The translations under genes and the position numbers were made by a program. The notes below the pieces were generated by a model. The model did not search any database. It was given only the letters and a program-made list of their open reading frames with translations, and was not told where the DNA came from. A stretch of 64,000 nucleotides of DNA from NCBI GenBank assembly GCA_027922465.2, contig BQMF02000415.1, forward strand, positions 186,001-250,000. The letters are read 5' to 3'. Below, piece after piece: positions 22,701 to 33,330 of the stretch (its first letter is position 1; every line of letters starts with the position of its first letter). This DNA comes from Turritopsis dohrnii (Eukaryota > Cnidaria > Hydrozoa > Anthoathecata > Oceaniidae).

Positions 22701-23297
22701 CCTGTTTCATTGCAATGTTTTCCATAAAATGGTGACATACACCAATCACAATAGTTACTGTTGTTATGGAAATGAGGAATACAGGTGCTACCATGTTCAC
22801 ATATACCAGGACTAAGTGTGCATGGATTCTATTGAAAAATTCAAAATAAATATGTTCAAAACTTTTATTCAAAAACGGGCAGATTGGTTCCAACCCTCCA
22901 ATATGCATTCTGTACTGTTTCACCACAGCTCAATAAATTTTGAGGTACTCACCTGTATTTCATAGAAATCTTCATCGTCTGTTTCTATAACAAAGTAGTG
23001 ATTCATTTCTAAGTTTCCTTTAAACAAACTACAGTTTAATGGAGGATTTTTAAAATTTCTTGTCAATGTGAAACCATTGCAGTCAACATGTTGAAGACAA
23101 GCACTTCCACATTCTCTTCTTGATGATACAGAGTATCCAATAATTTCTCCCATGGTGATTGTTACTTTGTGATGTCGCTTGAAATTACCAAAGGTTGCTG
23201 TGACCTTCACATCTCCAACTGTTGTTGAGTACTTTTTTGATAACACGATGTGGTGGTTTATGACCAATAATAATGTAATAAGATAATAGTTGAGCAT
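19769..23297 (-). CDS. Secreted PAN/apple-EGF domain protein, five exons
   Basis: Exons: 23297-22953, 22828-22702, 21553-21524 (30 nt), 21041-20919 and 20244-19769. All junctions are GT/AG and phases agree (0, then 1, 1, 1), giving a 366-residue product ending at a TAA at 19769. Exon 1 starts with a hydrophobic signal peptide (about residues 1-20). It then carries a PAN/apple-like domain with 'SSRRECGSACLQHVDCNGFT' and further Cys. Exon 2 encodes one EGF-like domain with six Cys ('CEHGSTC ... CDWCMSPFYGKHC'). Exons 4-5 carry a C-terminal domain of about 200 residues with 'STCLQL', 'WRKLKVHC' and 'DGIDISKHF', whose opening resembles the start of fibrinogen-like domains but which I cannot assign. 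The protein is probably extracellular or cell-surface, and no membrane segment is seen near the C-terminus. The ligand is unknown. Confidence 0.8.
21712..22058 (+). mobile_element. MITE copy inside intron 2 of the PAN/EGF gene
   Basis: It starts 'catggaggtacaaaacagaa' and is homologous over about 345 bp to the reverse complement of 31620-31967. Shared blocks include 'cattgtttaag', 'tagcatgcat' and 'ggtgatcccctca'. The right end is not clear and may extend further toward 22200. It has no coding capacity; frames at 21854-22235 are incidental. Confidence 0.65.
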
Positions 23298-23520
23298 TTT
23301 TTGATGATTTTAAATTGAACAAAACGCTAACTGTCGTCTGAAAACGATATTGAAAACAAATTTACTCAGTTACTACATCAAAAATATATTACTGGTTGTA
23401 AACCCATAATGATACACACAGAACAATCTAAATTCATATGAAATCAATAAGGAATACTCCATTGAATGAAAGTCCATTATTGAGTGTTATTCATTGGATT
23501 GCAACCGTAACCAATGACAA

Positions 23521-23596
23521 CTTGTGTCAAAACATTACCGGATTGTATCTTCCAACTGCTTGTGTCAAAACATTACCGGATTGTATCTTCCAACTG
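23521..23596. repeat. Perfect 38 bp tandem duplication
   Basis: Two identical adjacent copies start 'cttgtgtcaaaacattaccg', and the second is followed directly by unrelated sequence. It lies about 225 bp upstream of the start of the PAN/EGF gene, so it may affect its promoter region, although no function is shown. Confidence 0.9.
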
Positions 23597-24140
23597 CTTA
23601 TCTCCATTTAGTAGGGATTTAATTTTACTGTTTACAGTCCTTTTAACTTTTCCAGGAATAAATCTTAGCTGCAAAAAGTTTTTTTTATAATGTATTTTAC
23701 TTGTTCTCAATATTCGTCAAAACGGTAAGAGTTTAAAGATCCAAGGCTGCAGCATCGTATCGCAGCTACTTGTAAACCAAGAATGTTGCTTATTTTTTGT
23801 TAATCTTGCACCCCTGAACTTGGAGTAAAATATAACAAATCAAATCGGCCATGTGTTCAAATGACTGGATGAGAAGTTAAAGGAGTGGTTTCATGAAAAT
23901 TTGAAAGAAATTTTTTTCTTCATATATTCCTTCTTTTAATGTAACTACTACAAAATAAAGTTAATTTGGAAAAAAATATCTTTTCTCGCTATAAAATGCC
24001 ACTTTAAAACATAGGCTTAAAACGCTGAATAAATTGGTAATAATTATGTGACGTCATTGAAAAAGTTATATTTAGTGTTGGTGCGATGTTTTGCATTCAA
24101 ATCGAAATTCAAGCAATAACTAAGTATTTTTTTAAATCTA

Positions 24141-24310
24141 ATGAAAAACATAGTTATTTCTGTCGTTGTGGGATGTGACAGTGACTCAACCAAAGGACAG
24201 AACATTAGTTTTTTTAGATTACCTAAAATTCATATTTTAAAAAAATATGGATTTCAAAGTTGAAGCGAGGCCAATCTTCCATCTTTACGTCAATTGAATT
24301 TCAATTGAAT
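24141..24310 (+). pseudogene. THAP-type zinc finger remnant
   Basis: The frame from the ATG at about 24141 reads 'VVVGCDSDSTKGQNISFFRLPKI'-like sequence (segments GCDSDSTKGQ and FFRLPK). This matches the front half of THAP fingers (C-x4-C, then F-x-x-F/L-P). The first Cys seems lost, and stops follow within about 50 residues. It lies inside the TTAA-flanked element. Confidence 0.45.
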
Positions 24311-24639
24311 CATGTTTTGAAAGGAATTTGATGGTAAACATGTTATAAGGAGTTTTACTTTAGTGTTTTATCTACATTTTTCGTTATACATATAGGTGAA
24401 CTTTTACTTTCTGTGTGCGAGTGTTTTTTGTTTTCATGTTTCTCTTCAAACTGGGCATTTGAATATTATTCCGTTCCACCGATTATTTCATTATTGTTTT
24501 CATAGAATGAGCTATTGATTCTTGAACTCCTGCACCGATGTTACACAATTTTCACCTGAAACAGAAAATTGGAAAAACGTTAACTTTTAATATAATGAAT
24601 TTTACTACGATCAATGATCAACTCAATATTGCATATATT

Positions 24640-24963
24640 TTTTTTTTCGTTTTGATTTGTACAAAAATTTATTTTGAAATTTATCGTCTTCGATCGCTTA
24701 AACGTCTTTGCAACCAGAACAATCAATTCCTCTTGCTACAGTTTCTACATTTGCATCACTGTTTGTTGCAAACTCTCTCCGGTAAAGCATTTTCATCAGC
24801 ATCATCAAAATCATCATCCGGACTTCTTCATGTTCTTTACAGCAACTGGGTCAAAACTATATGGCTTAAACCGCTCTGTGAAATCCTTCAATAAAACTCA
24901 TTGCTGCATTCTTCATCTTCGCTGAGAACATCTGATTCCTCCTCACTTGAATTCTCACTCATG
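24640..24963 (-). pseudogene. Acidic/Cys-rich protein remnant (P2X7-like cysteine-rich type)
   Basis: The frame starts with an ATG at 24963 and an acidic SSEEES stretch. After a frame change it reads 'RFKPYSFDPVAVKN', an acidic patch and 'CKCRNC', followed by more Cys. The pattern (Y-x-F-x-P, acidic linker, C-x-C-x-x-C) resembles the cysteine-rich cytoplasmic domain of P2X7-like proteins often found on cnidarian mobile elements. It is broken by stops. The assignment is tentative. Confidence 0.35.
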
Positions 24964-25207
24964 ATTTTTGAAAACATGGGAAACTAATACGCTCCTTTGC
25001 ACTGACATAACAAATAAAAAGTAAACGAAACTTCTTCAATGACGTCACACGTTTTTCATCAGAAAAAAACGGGGGTTTATAAAATAATTAAAAACTCAAT
25101 ATCTTCGGAAGTAAAACGTTTTTAAAAAAGCTTTAACGCAGGCTAACCATACATTTTTTAAACTAAAATTTGTCATAAAATTTGAAATGATGATACCACT
25201 CCTTTAA

Positions 25208-26042
25208 TGGTGATTTTATTAATAAAAATGTTTTGAAGGTTTTGGCATCCCCATATTTTGTCAAAGTATGTCCAAACACATTTCTAAAATTCCTAGTGTA
25301 TATCAATACTGCTACCTAGTCATCAGGACGAAAGCCTTCTGAACTGAAACCAAAGGGGAATGTTGACAATAGTGTGGAACTCGTCAAGAATAACTGATAT
25401 TTGATGGCTTGTTTTATCGTCGATTCCAACTTTGCGCAACTTTCACTGAGGCAAAAGCGCCTACACGGTCAGAAGTATGCAAAGAGGTCAGAAGTATATC
25501 AAACTTTTTGCGATATATCACAACAACTTTAAAAAGATAAACACAGATTAGCATGACGGACCAGTTACAACAATTACTGCAGTAAAATTCACTGATCCTG
25601 TAAAAACTTAACAATTGTGTGGTGCCTTTAAAGGAAGAAGAGTGCAAAGTAAATCACATTCAAGGAACAAAATATAGGTTTAAACAATCGATTGATTGTC
25701 AATTGAGCACATTAAAAGGTTTGGAGAGGTTTGTACAATCTTAACAAAACTGTACGAACGAAAGACCCAGGAAAGTCAAACCCAATTGCTTGAGTGGGAA
25801 AAAATTGTATCCCCCTGGCTTTTGTTATCGATATTAAAATAAAACCGAGTATCAACCTACGATAAATCCTAAATACATTCATATTGTGAAGCCATCGAAG
25901 CGTCTTAAAAACACCAACTGACCCTTTTCTTTAGTTTTAAAAAATTAAAGTTGTTTCGCGTTATCATAAATTAATCACCTATTTGCTTACACTATATAAT
26001 TACCTCTTGTGCCTTATCGAAATGACTTAAGAATTAGATATA
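25208..26042. other. Intergenic, nothing recognised
   Basis: There is no convincing gene. The minus-strand frame 25414-25647 has no known motif. Confidence 0.4.
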
Positions 26043-26251
26043 CAGTGTGTCTCAAAATGTTAGCTTCAGTAACTTTATTCTCAATTTTCTAAAAAATGAA
26101 TAATGGTATAATAATGAAATATATACCATTAGAAAGCTGAGTTTCTTGGCTTTCTATTGATGTGGTACCCATTAACTGGTTTTTTATATTTAGCTTATAA
26201 TCCAAGAAAAAAACAAGTGTTTTAATCTGAAAATTCTTAACGATCAATTAA
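26043..26251 (+). repeat. Left 209 bp terminal inverted repeat
   Basis: It matches the reverse complement of 27626-27834 with only a few differences, clustered near the inner end (the left 'tctgaaaattctt' against 'tctaaaaattttt'). Confidence 0.9.
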
Positions 26252-26357
26252 AACTCAGTTAACAATAAAAATATTAAACAACAAAAGTTATAACACAAGT
26301 GAAAAATTATCATTACAATAAAAACGTTTAAAAAAATAACAATAAGAAAGTTGTACT

Positions 26358-27442
26358 TTAAGGTCCTTCTACATGTTCACCATTTCTTTGAATGCAAAGT
26401 TGAGCTTTTCTTTGCATTTCTCGAAGTGAGTTACGAATAAATTGTTGATTTTGCCTCAAAATATCGAATGTTATCACAATTCTTCCTCTAAGTTCATTTA
26501 AACTTTGTGGTGGGGATGTAAACACCTTTTGTTTTGCGTAGCCCCACAAAAAAAAGTCACAAAGTGTCAAATCTGGAGATCGTGCTGGCCATTCAGGAGC
26601 GAATCCCCGAGCAACAACCCTTTGATTGAACACTGCTGCTAATCTGCGTCTTACTGGAAAAGCATAATGAGCAGGTGCCCCATCTTGGAACCACCACAGA
26701 TCGTCAAAAATATTTTGGCCTGGCAATGCAGGATAATTTTGGGCCAATGCCGGAAACACTATAAATCAAGATAACTATTTCCGTTTACATTATTTTGAAA
26801 AAAGAAGGGACCGACCAGAGTACCATTTCCACAGATACCGCCCCAAACAGTTACTTTTTGACGACTCTGATTTACATCAAAATTGAAAGGAGGAGGGTTA
26901 CCTTTAGGAGCATACATACGAACGTTTTGTGTAGAAACCTCTCCATCCATACCAAATGTAGCCTCATCTCCAATCACTATATTGTGTAGAAACCTTGGAT
27001 TATTACAGTTTCTCAAAAACCAGTTACAAAACCGCACTCTTCTTGGAAAGTCTGCTGGTAGCAGTTGATGACGCATATGAATTTTATATGGATGATAATT
27101 AAGATCTAATCTGGCAATCCTGTTAAATGTTGCCCTCGATAAACCAAGACTATTTCTTCGGCAGGTGATAATACCTCCATTCTGTTGTAAAACTTGTCTG
27201 ACATCATTGATATTTTGGTTAGATCTTCCTGTTCTTCTTCTTCCACACCTCTCTTTATGGAGATTTCGACTTGTGCCAGTAGCTAAGTATTTTATAACGT
27301 TTCTGTATATGGTTGATTTACTTGGAACGGGTCTATTAGGATAGACTTGTTGAAACCTTCTTAACACTTCTTCGCAGTCTTTGGTTTCCAAATAATGTTG
27401 TACAAGAAATGTTCGCTGATCTACTGATAAATTTCTGTTCAT
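26358..27442 (-). pseudogene. Mariner-like transposase (DD41D spacing) with one frameshift
   Basis: Frame A (27442-26759) starts at ATG. It holds an N-terminal helix-turn-helix region with a 'PSKSTIYRNVIKYL' segment and a second HTH near 'GLSRATFNRIARL'. The first catalytic Asp is in 'VIGDEATFGMDG', followed by 'VTVWGGICGNG'. Frame A ends at TAG (26761-26759). Frame B (open from about 26765 to 26358) continues with 'WWFQDGAPAHYAF' (second Asp) and 'ARSPDLTLCDFFLWGYAK' (third Asp). Forty-one residues separate the second and third Asp, so the spacing is DD41D. The two frames meet in a -1 relation at 'GATTTATAG'. This is most simply a single indel in an otherwise intact transposase. Confidence 0.85.
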
Positions 27443-27625
27443 TTTTTATTATTGTTTTTCTTATCAAAACGCTATAAGCTTCTTATCGTGTAAAACTACC
27501 TTTCAATGTTATGTTAACATTTTTTTTATTTTTGGTAACAATTTTTGAGAATTCTCAAACGGTTTGTAAAAAATCAATACCATAATTATAAACAACAATG
27601 AATATTTTGCTCATTAAACGGGGTG

Positions 27626-27834
27626 TTAATTGATCGTTAAAAATTTTTAGATTAAAACACTTGTTTTTTTCTTGGATTATAAGCTAAATATAAAAAACCA
27701 GTTAATGGGTACCACATCAATAGAAAGCCAAGAAACTCAGCTTTCTAATGGTATATATTTCATTATTATACCATTATTCATTTTTTAGAAAATTGAGAAT
27801 AAAGTTACTGAAGCTAACATTTTGAGACACACTG
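27626..27834 (-). repeat. Right 209 bp terminal inverted repeat
   Basis: Mate of 26043-26251. The transposase start codon (27442) lies about 185 bp inside its inner edge. Confidence 0.9.
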
Positions 27835-27917
27835 TATATATATTATCAGATCAATCTAAATTACATTAGATATTGACCGGTCGAAACTTAACTGGCCGAC
27901 CAAATACAAATCTGTTC

Positions 27918-29520
27918 TTAATAGAGTGGTGAGAGGGCGTTAAGGTGCAATACTTCTGGTGTGATGCATTCATTTATGATGACTGTGTTGTAAAGTGTTA
28001 TTTATCGACCTTGTTTCGTTCTTTTGTTGTTGTTAAAGAGCAATCTTTTTGTAATGCTGGTGTCTGGTTTACGGATGGTGTGTGCAACGCAGTTTCGCTG
28101 TTGTCTTTGTATGTTTTCAATGATACTTTCTGTTTTGCATTTTTGTAGGAGTTCTTCATTTGTAAGTTCACAACTGAATGATTTTTCTTTTCTGCGATGT
28201 CCGCCTCTCATCATTTTTCTGATCATTGTATTGTACGTTGCGTTGATGTGGTTTACTTGTCGCTTTGTAAGGTTCCATGTTTGAGAGCCATATGTTAAGC
28301 GACTACGTACAAGGACATTAAGCAATTGCACACGGGTATTCAACATGATTTTCTGATTTAAAAGTTTCTTTCCAAGCTCGTAGAATTTGTTTAGTGCGGA
28401 ATCAATGCAAAGTTCGATTTCGGTATTCCCAGTCAATGGTTCGTCGAATTTTATTTGGCAGCCAAGATATTTGCAAACTGATGGATTATCTATTGAGATG
28501 TCATTTATGGAAAGGATTGAAGATGGATACTTAAATTTCAGGTATTGATGATTAAGAATCATTGATTTTGTTTTTGGTATGTTCAACTCGAGATGAAATC
28601 TGCTTAGAGTTTCTGATAGAACGTTAAGACCACGTTGCATGTTTTTGGGGTCCTCGTAGACTAGCGCTATATCATCTGCGTGGCCAATCCAATCGATAAC
28701 GTGCATACCAGACGAGATTCGGCTACGTGTTGTTGCTGTATGTGGAATACGATAGTCGAGGTATAAATGCTTGATTTCTTTTGTCTTACATTCTTCTCCA
28801 AATATACGCATGACATATAAAGATCCATATAAAGATTATATAGCATAGGGGATTCGGGGCCACCTTGTCTCACTCCCAGAATTAATTCAAATACATCGTT
28901 TGGTGATTGTCTCAGAGCGGTTGTTGTGTATGAATAGATTGATTCCAATAGTTGAATCAATTTGTTGTTTGTACTAGGCTGAAATCGTTGGTAGATAGAC
29001 ATCCAGTTCCTTTCGATATGATCAAATGCCGCTCTAAGATCAATGAAGAGGACATATGTTAACTTTTGCATTTTGTCAGTTATTTGATGTATTCACTTTG
29101 CAATAAATATTCCATCAAAAGTTCCTCTTCCTATTCTAAAACCTTGTTGTTGGTCTAGAAGTTGTTTTTGTACCAATTTGTTGAACGATTTATTATGATT
29201 ATAACGATTATTTTGCAGAGGGATGATCCAATTTGTATAGCTCTGCAGCTTTAGGGTCTAGGTAGCTGCCTTTCGATGCACCTTTCCATATTGTTACTAA
29301 ATTCGAATGGTTCCATGTTTTAGGTATCATGTTGGTTTTCCATATCGTTTCGTATAAACTAATCATCTCTAGTTGTAATTCAGGACATTTCATGGTACTT
29401 TTTATGTATTCGATAGGGATGTCGTTGGCTGCTTTTCCATTCTTCCATTGTTCGTCCATTTTTTTTTGACATTGCCTCATTGTAAGAAATTCTTGAGCTC
29501 CCTTATTTGCACCCTCAACA
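27918..29520 (-). pseudogene. Non-LTR retrotransposon reverse transcriptase, decayed
   Basis: From 29520 downward: 'ANDIPIEYIKSTMKCPELQL' and 'LVTIWKGASKGSYLDPKA' (RT fingers); a broken stretch with 'QLLDQQQGFRIGRGT'; 'VLFIDLRAAFDHIERNW' (motif with catalytic Asp); 'GVRQGGPESPMLYNLYMD'; 'IDWIGHADDIALVYED' (YADD box as HADD); and a C-terminal region with 'RLTYGSQTWNLTKRQ' and 'MIRKMMRGGHRRKE'. The last coding residues, after a one-base shift at about 28002, end at TAA 27918. Stops and at least three frame changes occur. No endonuclease is found, and the element is 5' truncated. The clade is not resolved. Confidence 0.8.
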
Positions 29521-29961
29521 TTTTCAGGCGGCAGAAAGGATTGGAAATTTATACCGGGAGCTTTATTATTTACCCAAAGTATGTATTGATGCTAACATAC
29601 ATTCCACATTCGCATTGAAATACGCCAATATTTATATCTTGCCAAAAATATATTGTCACCAAGCATTTAAATCTTCGGTAGAAGCTTACCGGTTTCATCA
29701 TTATTTAGGATTTGAAATCCCAAATCTCTGTTGACTTTGGCCAAACTTCTAAAACGTGAGGCATATGTGCCATTAATAATTATATTTTGTAGTGATCCAT
29801 GAAGTCGGTTAAAAGCTCTTCAAGTAAGCCGTTTATGTTCACTTCCTTAGTTCTATAATACCATTTTTAGGACTAGAAATTGTGATTCCTTGTTATTGTT
29901 TTTGTCATTGCACTGGTGTGGTAAAAAGAAGAGAAGAGAAGCTTTTTAATCAAGTCAGACC
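29521..29961. other. No gene recognised
   Basis: The sequence upstream of the decayed RT could be further decayed element sequence. The plus-strand frame 29507-29734 is probably chance. Confidence 0.35.
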
Positions 29962-30213
29962 CTATGGCAAAGTAGCGCTACAGTGTTCACATGGACTCTC
30001 TTTTGCCTTTGTAAGCTTTATTTCACACAAATTTTTTACCACAATCATCAAAATTGTGTGAACCATTGTGTATTGCTTTTCATGATTATATAGCAAAATA
30101 GCGTCAGCGAACTCTTTGTTGCAAACATTGCACAAAACCTGTCCACATCTTTTTGAGTGTTTTGTTTTCGAAAGGTTTCGCTGGCATTTATCACAATGTA
30201 AATTCATATCCAT
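29962..30213 (-). CDS. Small C2H2-like zinc finger frame, possibly transposon ORF1 remnant
   Basis: The 83-residue frame from an ATG contains 'CDKCQRNLS', then 'CGQVLCNVCNKEFADAILLY', an H-x-x-x-x-x-x-x-H stretch and a final 'CEHCSATLP'. The spacing fits one C2H2-type finger plus other Cys pairs. It lies on the same strand about 440 bp upstream of the decayed RT at 27918-29520, so it may be part of that element. A host short ORF is the alternative. Confidence 0.35.
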   Translation of the reverse strand: MDMNLHCDKCQRNLSKTKHSKRCGQVLCNVCNKEFADAILLYNHEKQYTMVHTILMIVVKNLCEIKLTKAKESPCEHCSATLP

Positions 30214-30517
30214 ACCGAATCACTCTGTTGCGTATGGCTCAAAAAGACCACATTATTCCTTTTTGTTTCTTCGAGACACCTAGCATAACGGGAGAAATCA
30301 ACGATTGAGAAATGTTGAACACACCAGAGGATATTTATTTAAATTAATCAATTAAATTACCACGAAAAGACAGCCCAGAAAAAACAAAATACACAAAAAA
30401 CATTCCGGTTCCTTTTTCCTTTCAACAAATTTTCTAATTTACCTGCTCTCAGGGGGGATTGTTTTTATCTCCTCCCACTTGCTCATTTGTGACAGCTGCA
30501 TGTTTCCGTTTTTCTAA

Positions 30518-30997
30518 AGGCGGATTTCCACTAGGCGAACTTTTTCGCGCGACGCAAATTTTTTCGCCGCTAAGCATGCGTAGTAGCATTATTGCGTAAC
30601 GTTGAGAATTATTCTACGATCTACTTCGAAGAAGAAAAAAAAGAATTTATTTCGACTTTTTCGCTTTGAAAACGTTTGCTAACCAATGAAAGAGTTATTA
30701 ATTTGCTAGTTCAGCATTAAAGAAATAAATTGATTCACAGTAATCAAAGTGGCAGCAGCACACGTGTCACAAACATATGTTTTTTGCTTCGTTGTTCTGT
30801 TACAAAATTTTAAAATTATGATTTTTTTTTAGAAGCAGTAGTTTCTTTACCTTCATGTCTATTTACATACCAATTTGCATCAGTGCGCGCGCCAAAAGTG
30901 TGCAAACGTGTGGAAATCAAATTTTGTTCGTCAACGAAAATTTCGCATCGAAAAATGTCGCGTCGCGCGAAAACGTTCGCCTAGTGGAAATCCACCT
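30518..30997. mobile_element. 480 bp MITE, TAA-flanked (Harbinger type)
   Basis: The left end is 'aggcggatttccactaggcg' and the right end, read inward, is 'aggtggatttccactaggcg', followed on both sides by 'aac-ttttcgcgcgacgc'-like sequence. Each end is bordered by TAA (30515-30517 and 30998-31000). There is no coding capacity. Confidence 0.75.
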
Positions 30998-31246
30998 TAA
31001 AGTAACAGTGTGCTGTTGTTGATCCAAGATTATACTGAAGAAATGTCGTAACATTGAACTTCTCTACTTTTTTGAAGTCTTTCTAGTTCGGTGCACTCAA
31101 ACGAAAATCACTTCTTTTATTTTCAAAAGCCTTTCATTTAATAATAGTAGGTCATAATGCTCTTACATGTAGGGATGTCTAACATATAACCGTGGAATGA
31201 AAAACAAAAGTAAACAGACCTCTTCAGGTATTATACAACGTTACAG

Positions 31247-31967
31247 CATGGAGGTATAAAACAGAAGGAGAACGAACTCTTATTTTTCTATTATTCAGAT
31301 AATGACTATTCTATTCATTGCGGTATCACTTTGATGTCATCCGTGATGCGCTTTTGGCTGGTTGTCGGTGAAACGAATACTTTTTTAAAAATTAACGACA
31401 ATTTAAAAACCAAATATCATCCATTATAACAACGGATCAACTTGCTGCATAGTGACAAGCAGGTTATTAAACCTAACGCTTCCTTGAGAAACAAATGAAA
31501 ATCTATGTTTTTATACAGAGTTGAAGATATCGCGTAATTCATGTATAAGTTCCAATCTACATATCTTCTGACTTAAATGCGCCTCGATAGTGCCGCGGTA
31601 CGTGCAAAAACTAAGGATTATTCTCTCTTCAAAAACTGAAGCTCGGCGAAACTGCTTGAGGGGATCACGGGATATATAGACCTAAAGTTGCAATGTTTTC
31701 GTTGCATATTTGTGACGTTTTTGCATAATTCTCCCAATTCCTACAGATTATGCATGCTAAGAACTTTACCCTAACGATCTTTAATCACATTGGAGAATTG
31801 ATATGAACGAAACTTTCACGCAAGAACGCCAAAATTATAAAAATTATGCAAGATGATAGCAATTATATGTTATTACACACTGAGGACTTAAACAATGCAG
31901 CGCATCACGGATAGTACAATAGCAGATTTTGAGTTCGTTCTCCTTCTGTTTTATACCTCCATGGTTA
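31247..31967. mobile_element. MITE, about 720 bp, full copy
   Basis: Both ends contain 'catggaggtataaaacagaa' followed by 'ggagaacgaactc' in inverted orientation. Inner sequence includes 'atcacggat' in inverted positions (about 31338 and 31900). The right half is homologous to 21712-22058. No open frame has coding potential. Confidence 0.65.
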
Positions 31968-33323
31968 CAGTTACCTGATGCACAGTAATAGTAATCGTAA
32001 CTGCGCCGGATACGAAAAACCCCAACTTGGGAGGAAATGTACTCTTGGAACCATGCAGCAGTTATTGGCTCACCAAATATACGAGAAAAGTACTTGTAAT
32101 AAGTTGCTTCGTAAAATTATTTTCAAGATTAGTAGCATTAAATTAATGTTGATAAAATATCAAACAAGAGGCCCTGAGGCCTGAAGGTCAGCGCTTTCAG
32201 GCAAGTTGAAGAGTGATGGACTGTAAAGCAAAATCGAAAACCTTTTTGCTCACCAGGAAGCTTGAAATAGGAATTTTTGAGATGCAACTAGTGTGACAGT
32301 GAATAAGAAACCCCAGTTCAAATGCGAAACATCTATTGAGTTCATAAAGCAATATATATCATTGTAGTAAAATTTAATTCAAAACAATCATAGATATTAA
32401 ATATACAACACATTCACTCAAATACTTATGAATGCACCATTAATGTCTACACATAAAGCTAACAGAAACAACAGGACACGAGGCCTGAAAGTTAGTGATT
32501 TCAGCAAAATTGAAAAACACTTTTGCAGCAGGAAGGTCAAAATAGTGGCAGCGATTCAGAGAATAACACATTCCAGTTGAAAAAGCAGACAGGTACCCTC
32601 TCAAAATTGATTGCATCTACCAGCATCATTACAACAAAACTTAATTCAATAAAGTCTTTATCAAAACAAGTAAAGCTACGAAGCATTCACTCAAATATTT
32701 GTTAATGTCTTATTTGTATATATATACCTGAATATGTAAAATTAAATTTATATAAAAAAGACTTTCATGTAGGGGTTTTCTCTAAAGTAACTTATAAGAG
32801 ATCTTTTCCAAACAAAATATGATTTGTTCTCAATTGAAGTGAATACAAAGCTGATTTTGATTAAAAAAAGTTTGTATTAAAGTCAAAATAAGTTACTAAG
32901 TCTTCAAATAAGCTGTTTTTGAGTTTATATACTTCAAAAGATTTTATGCAGACCTATCATTAAAAATTTATGACAATATTAAAAAATACTATGCTCGTAT
33001 GCGTGACAATGTGTCTTTCACACATTTTTGTTGTACTTCATACAAAATAAAAAATGAGCAAAACAACTGTTTATTATTTGAGAGTAATAAAATAAGAGAT
33101 TACTGGCCAAGCAGAGAAACAGAATAAAACATAAAAAAACAACAACAAATTCGCAAAAGCTTTCGACTTAAAAAAATAAAAAAATGAAATTTATCTATGG
33201 TGAATAATAATTTTTTACATACATGAAAACATAAAAGATTATCCTAGTCCATGAGTGACATAACAAGACTATGAAAGGAATAAAAAATAGACTTATAATG
33301 ATTTCATAGGGAATTTGTTCATT
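31968..33323. other. AT-rich intergenic, nothing recognised
   Basis: There are no convincing genes. 'ggcctgaaggtcagcg(c/a)tttcag' near 32178 and a similar 'ggcctgaaagttagtgatttcag' near 32482 form a diverged direct repeat of about 300 bp spacing. Confidence 0.4.
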
Positions 33324-33330
33324 TTATCGT

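Larger units (their letters stand above)
23881..25203. mobile_element. Kolobok-like DNA transposon remnant with TTAA duplication
   Basis: Both ends read inward 'aggagtggt(t/a)tcat', and each is flanked by TTAA (23877-23880 and 25204-25207). TTAA targets are known for piggyBac and Kolobok, and the interior encodes a THAP-like zinc finger remnant (about 24141-24310, plus), a hallmark of Kolobok elements. At 24640-24963 on the minus strand lies a cysteine-rich remnant. The coding parts are broken by stops, so the copy is dead. Confidence 0.6.
26043..27834 (-). mobile_element. Mariner-like element with 209 bp inverted repeats
   Basis: The terminal inverted repeats are 26043-26251 and 27626-27834, nearly identical over 209 bp, starting 'cagtgtgtctcaaaatgtta'. 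TA flanks both ends, as expected for Tc1/mariner insertion. The transposase is encoded on the minus strand in two overlapping frames. The high identity of the repeats indicates a fairly recent insertion. Confidence 0.9.
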
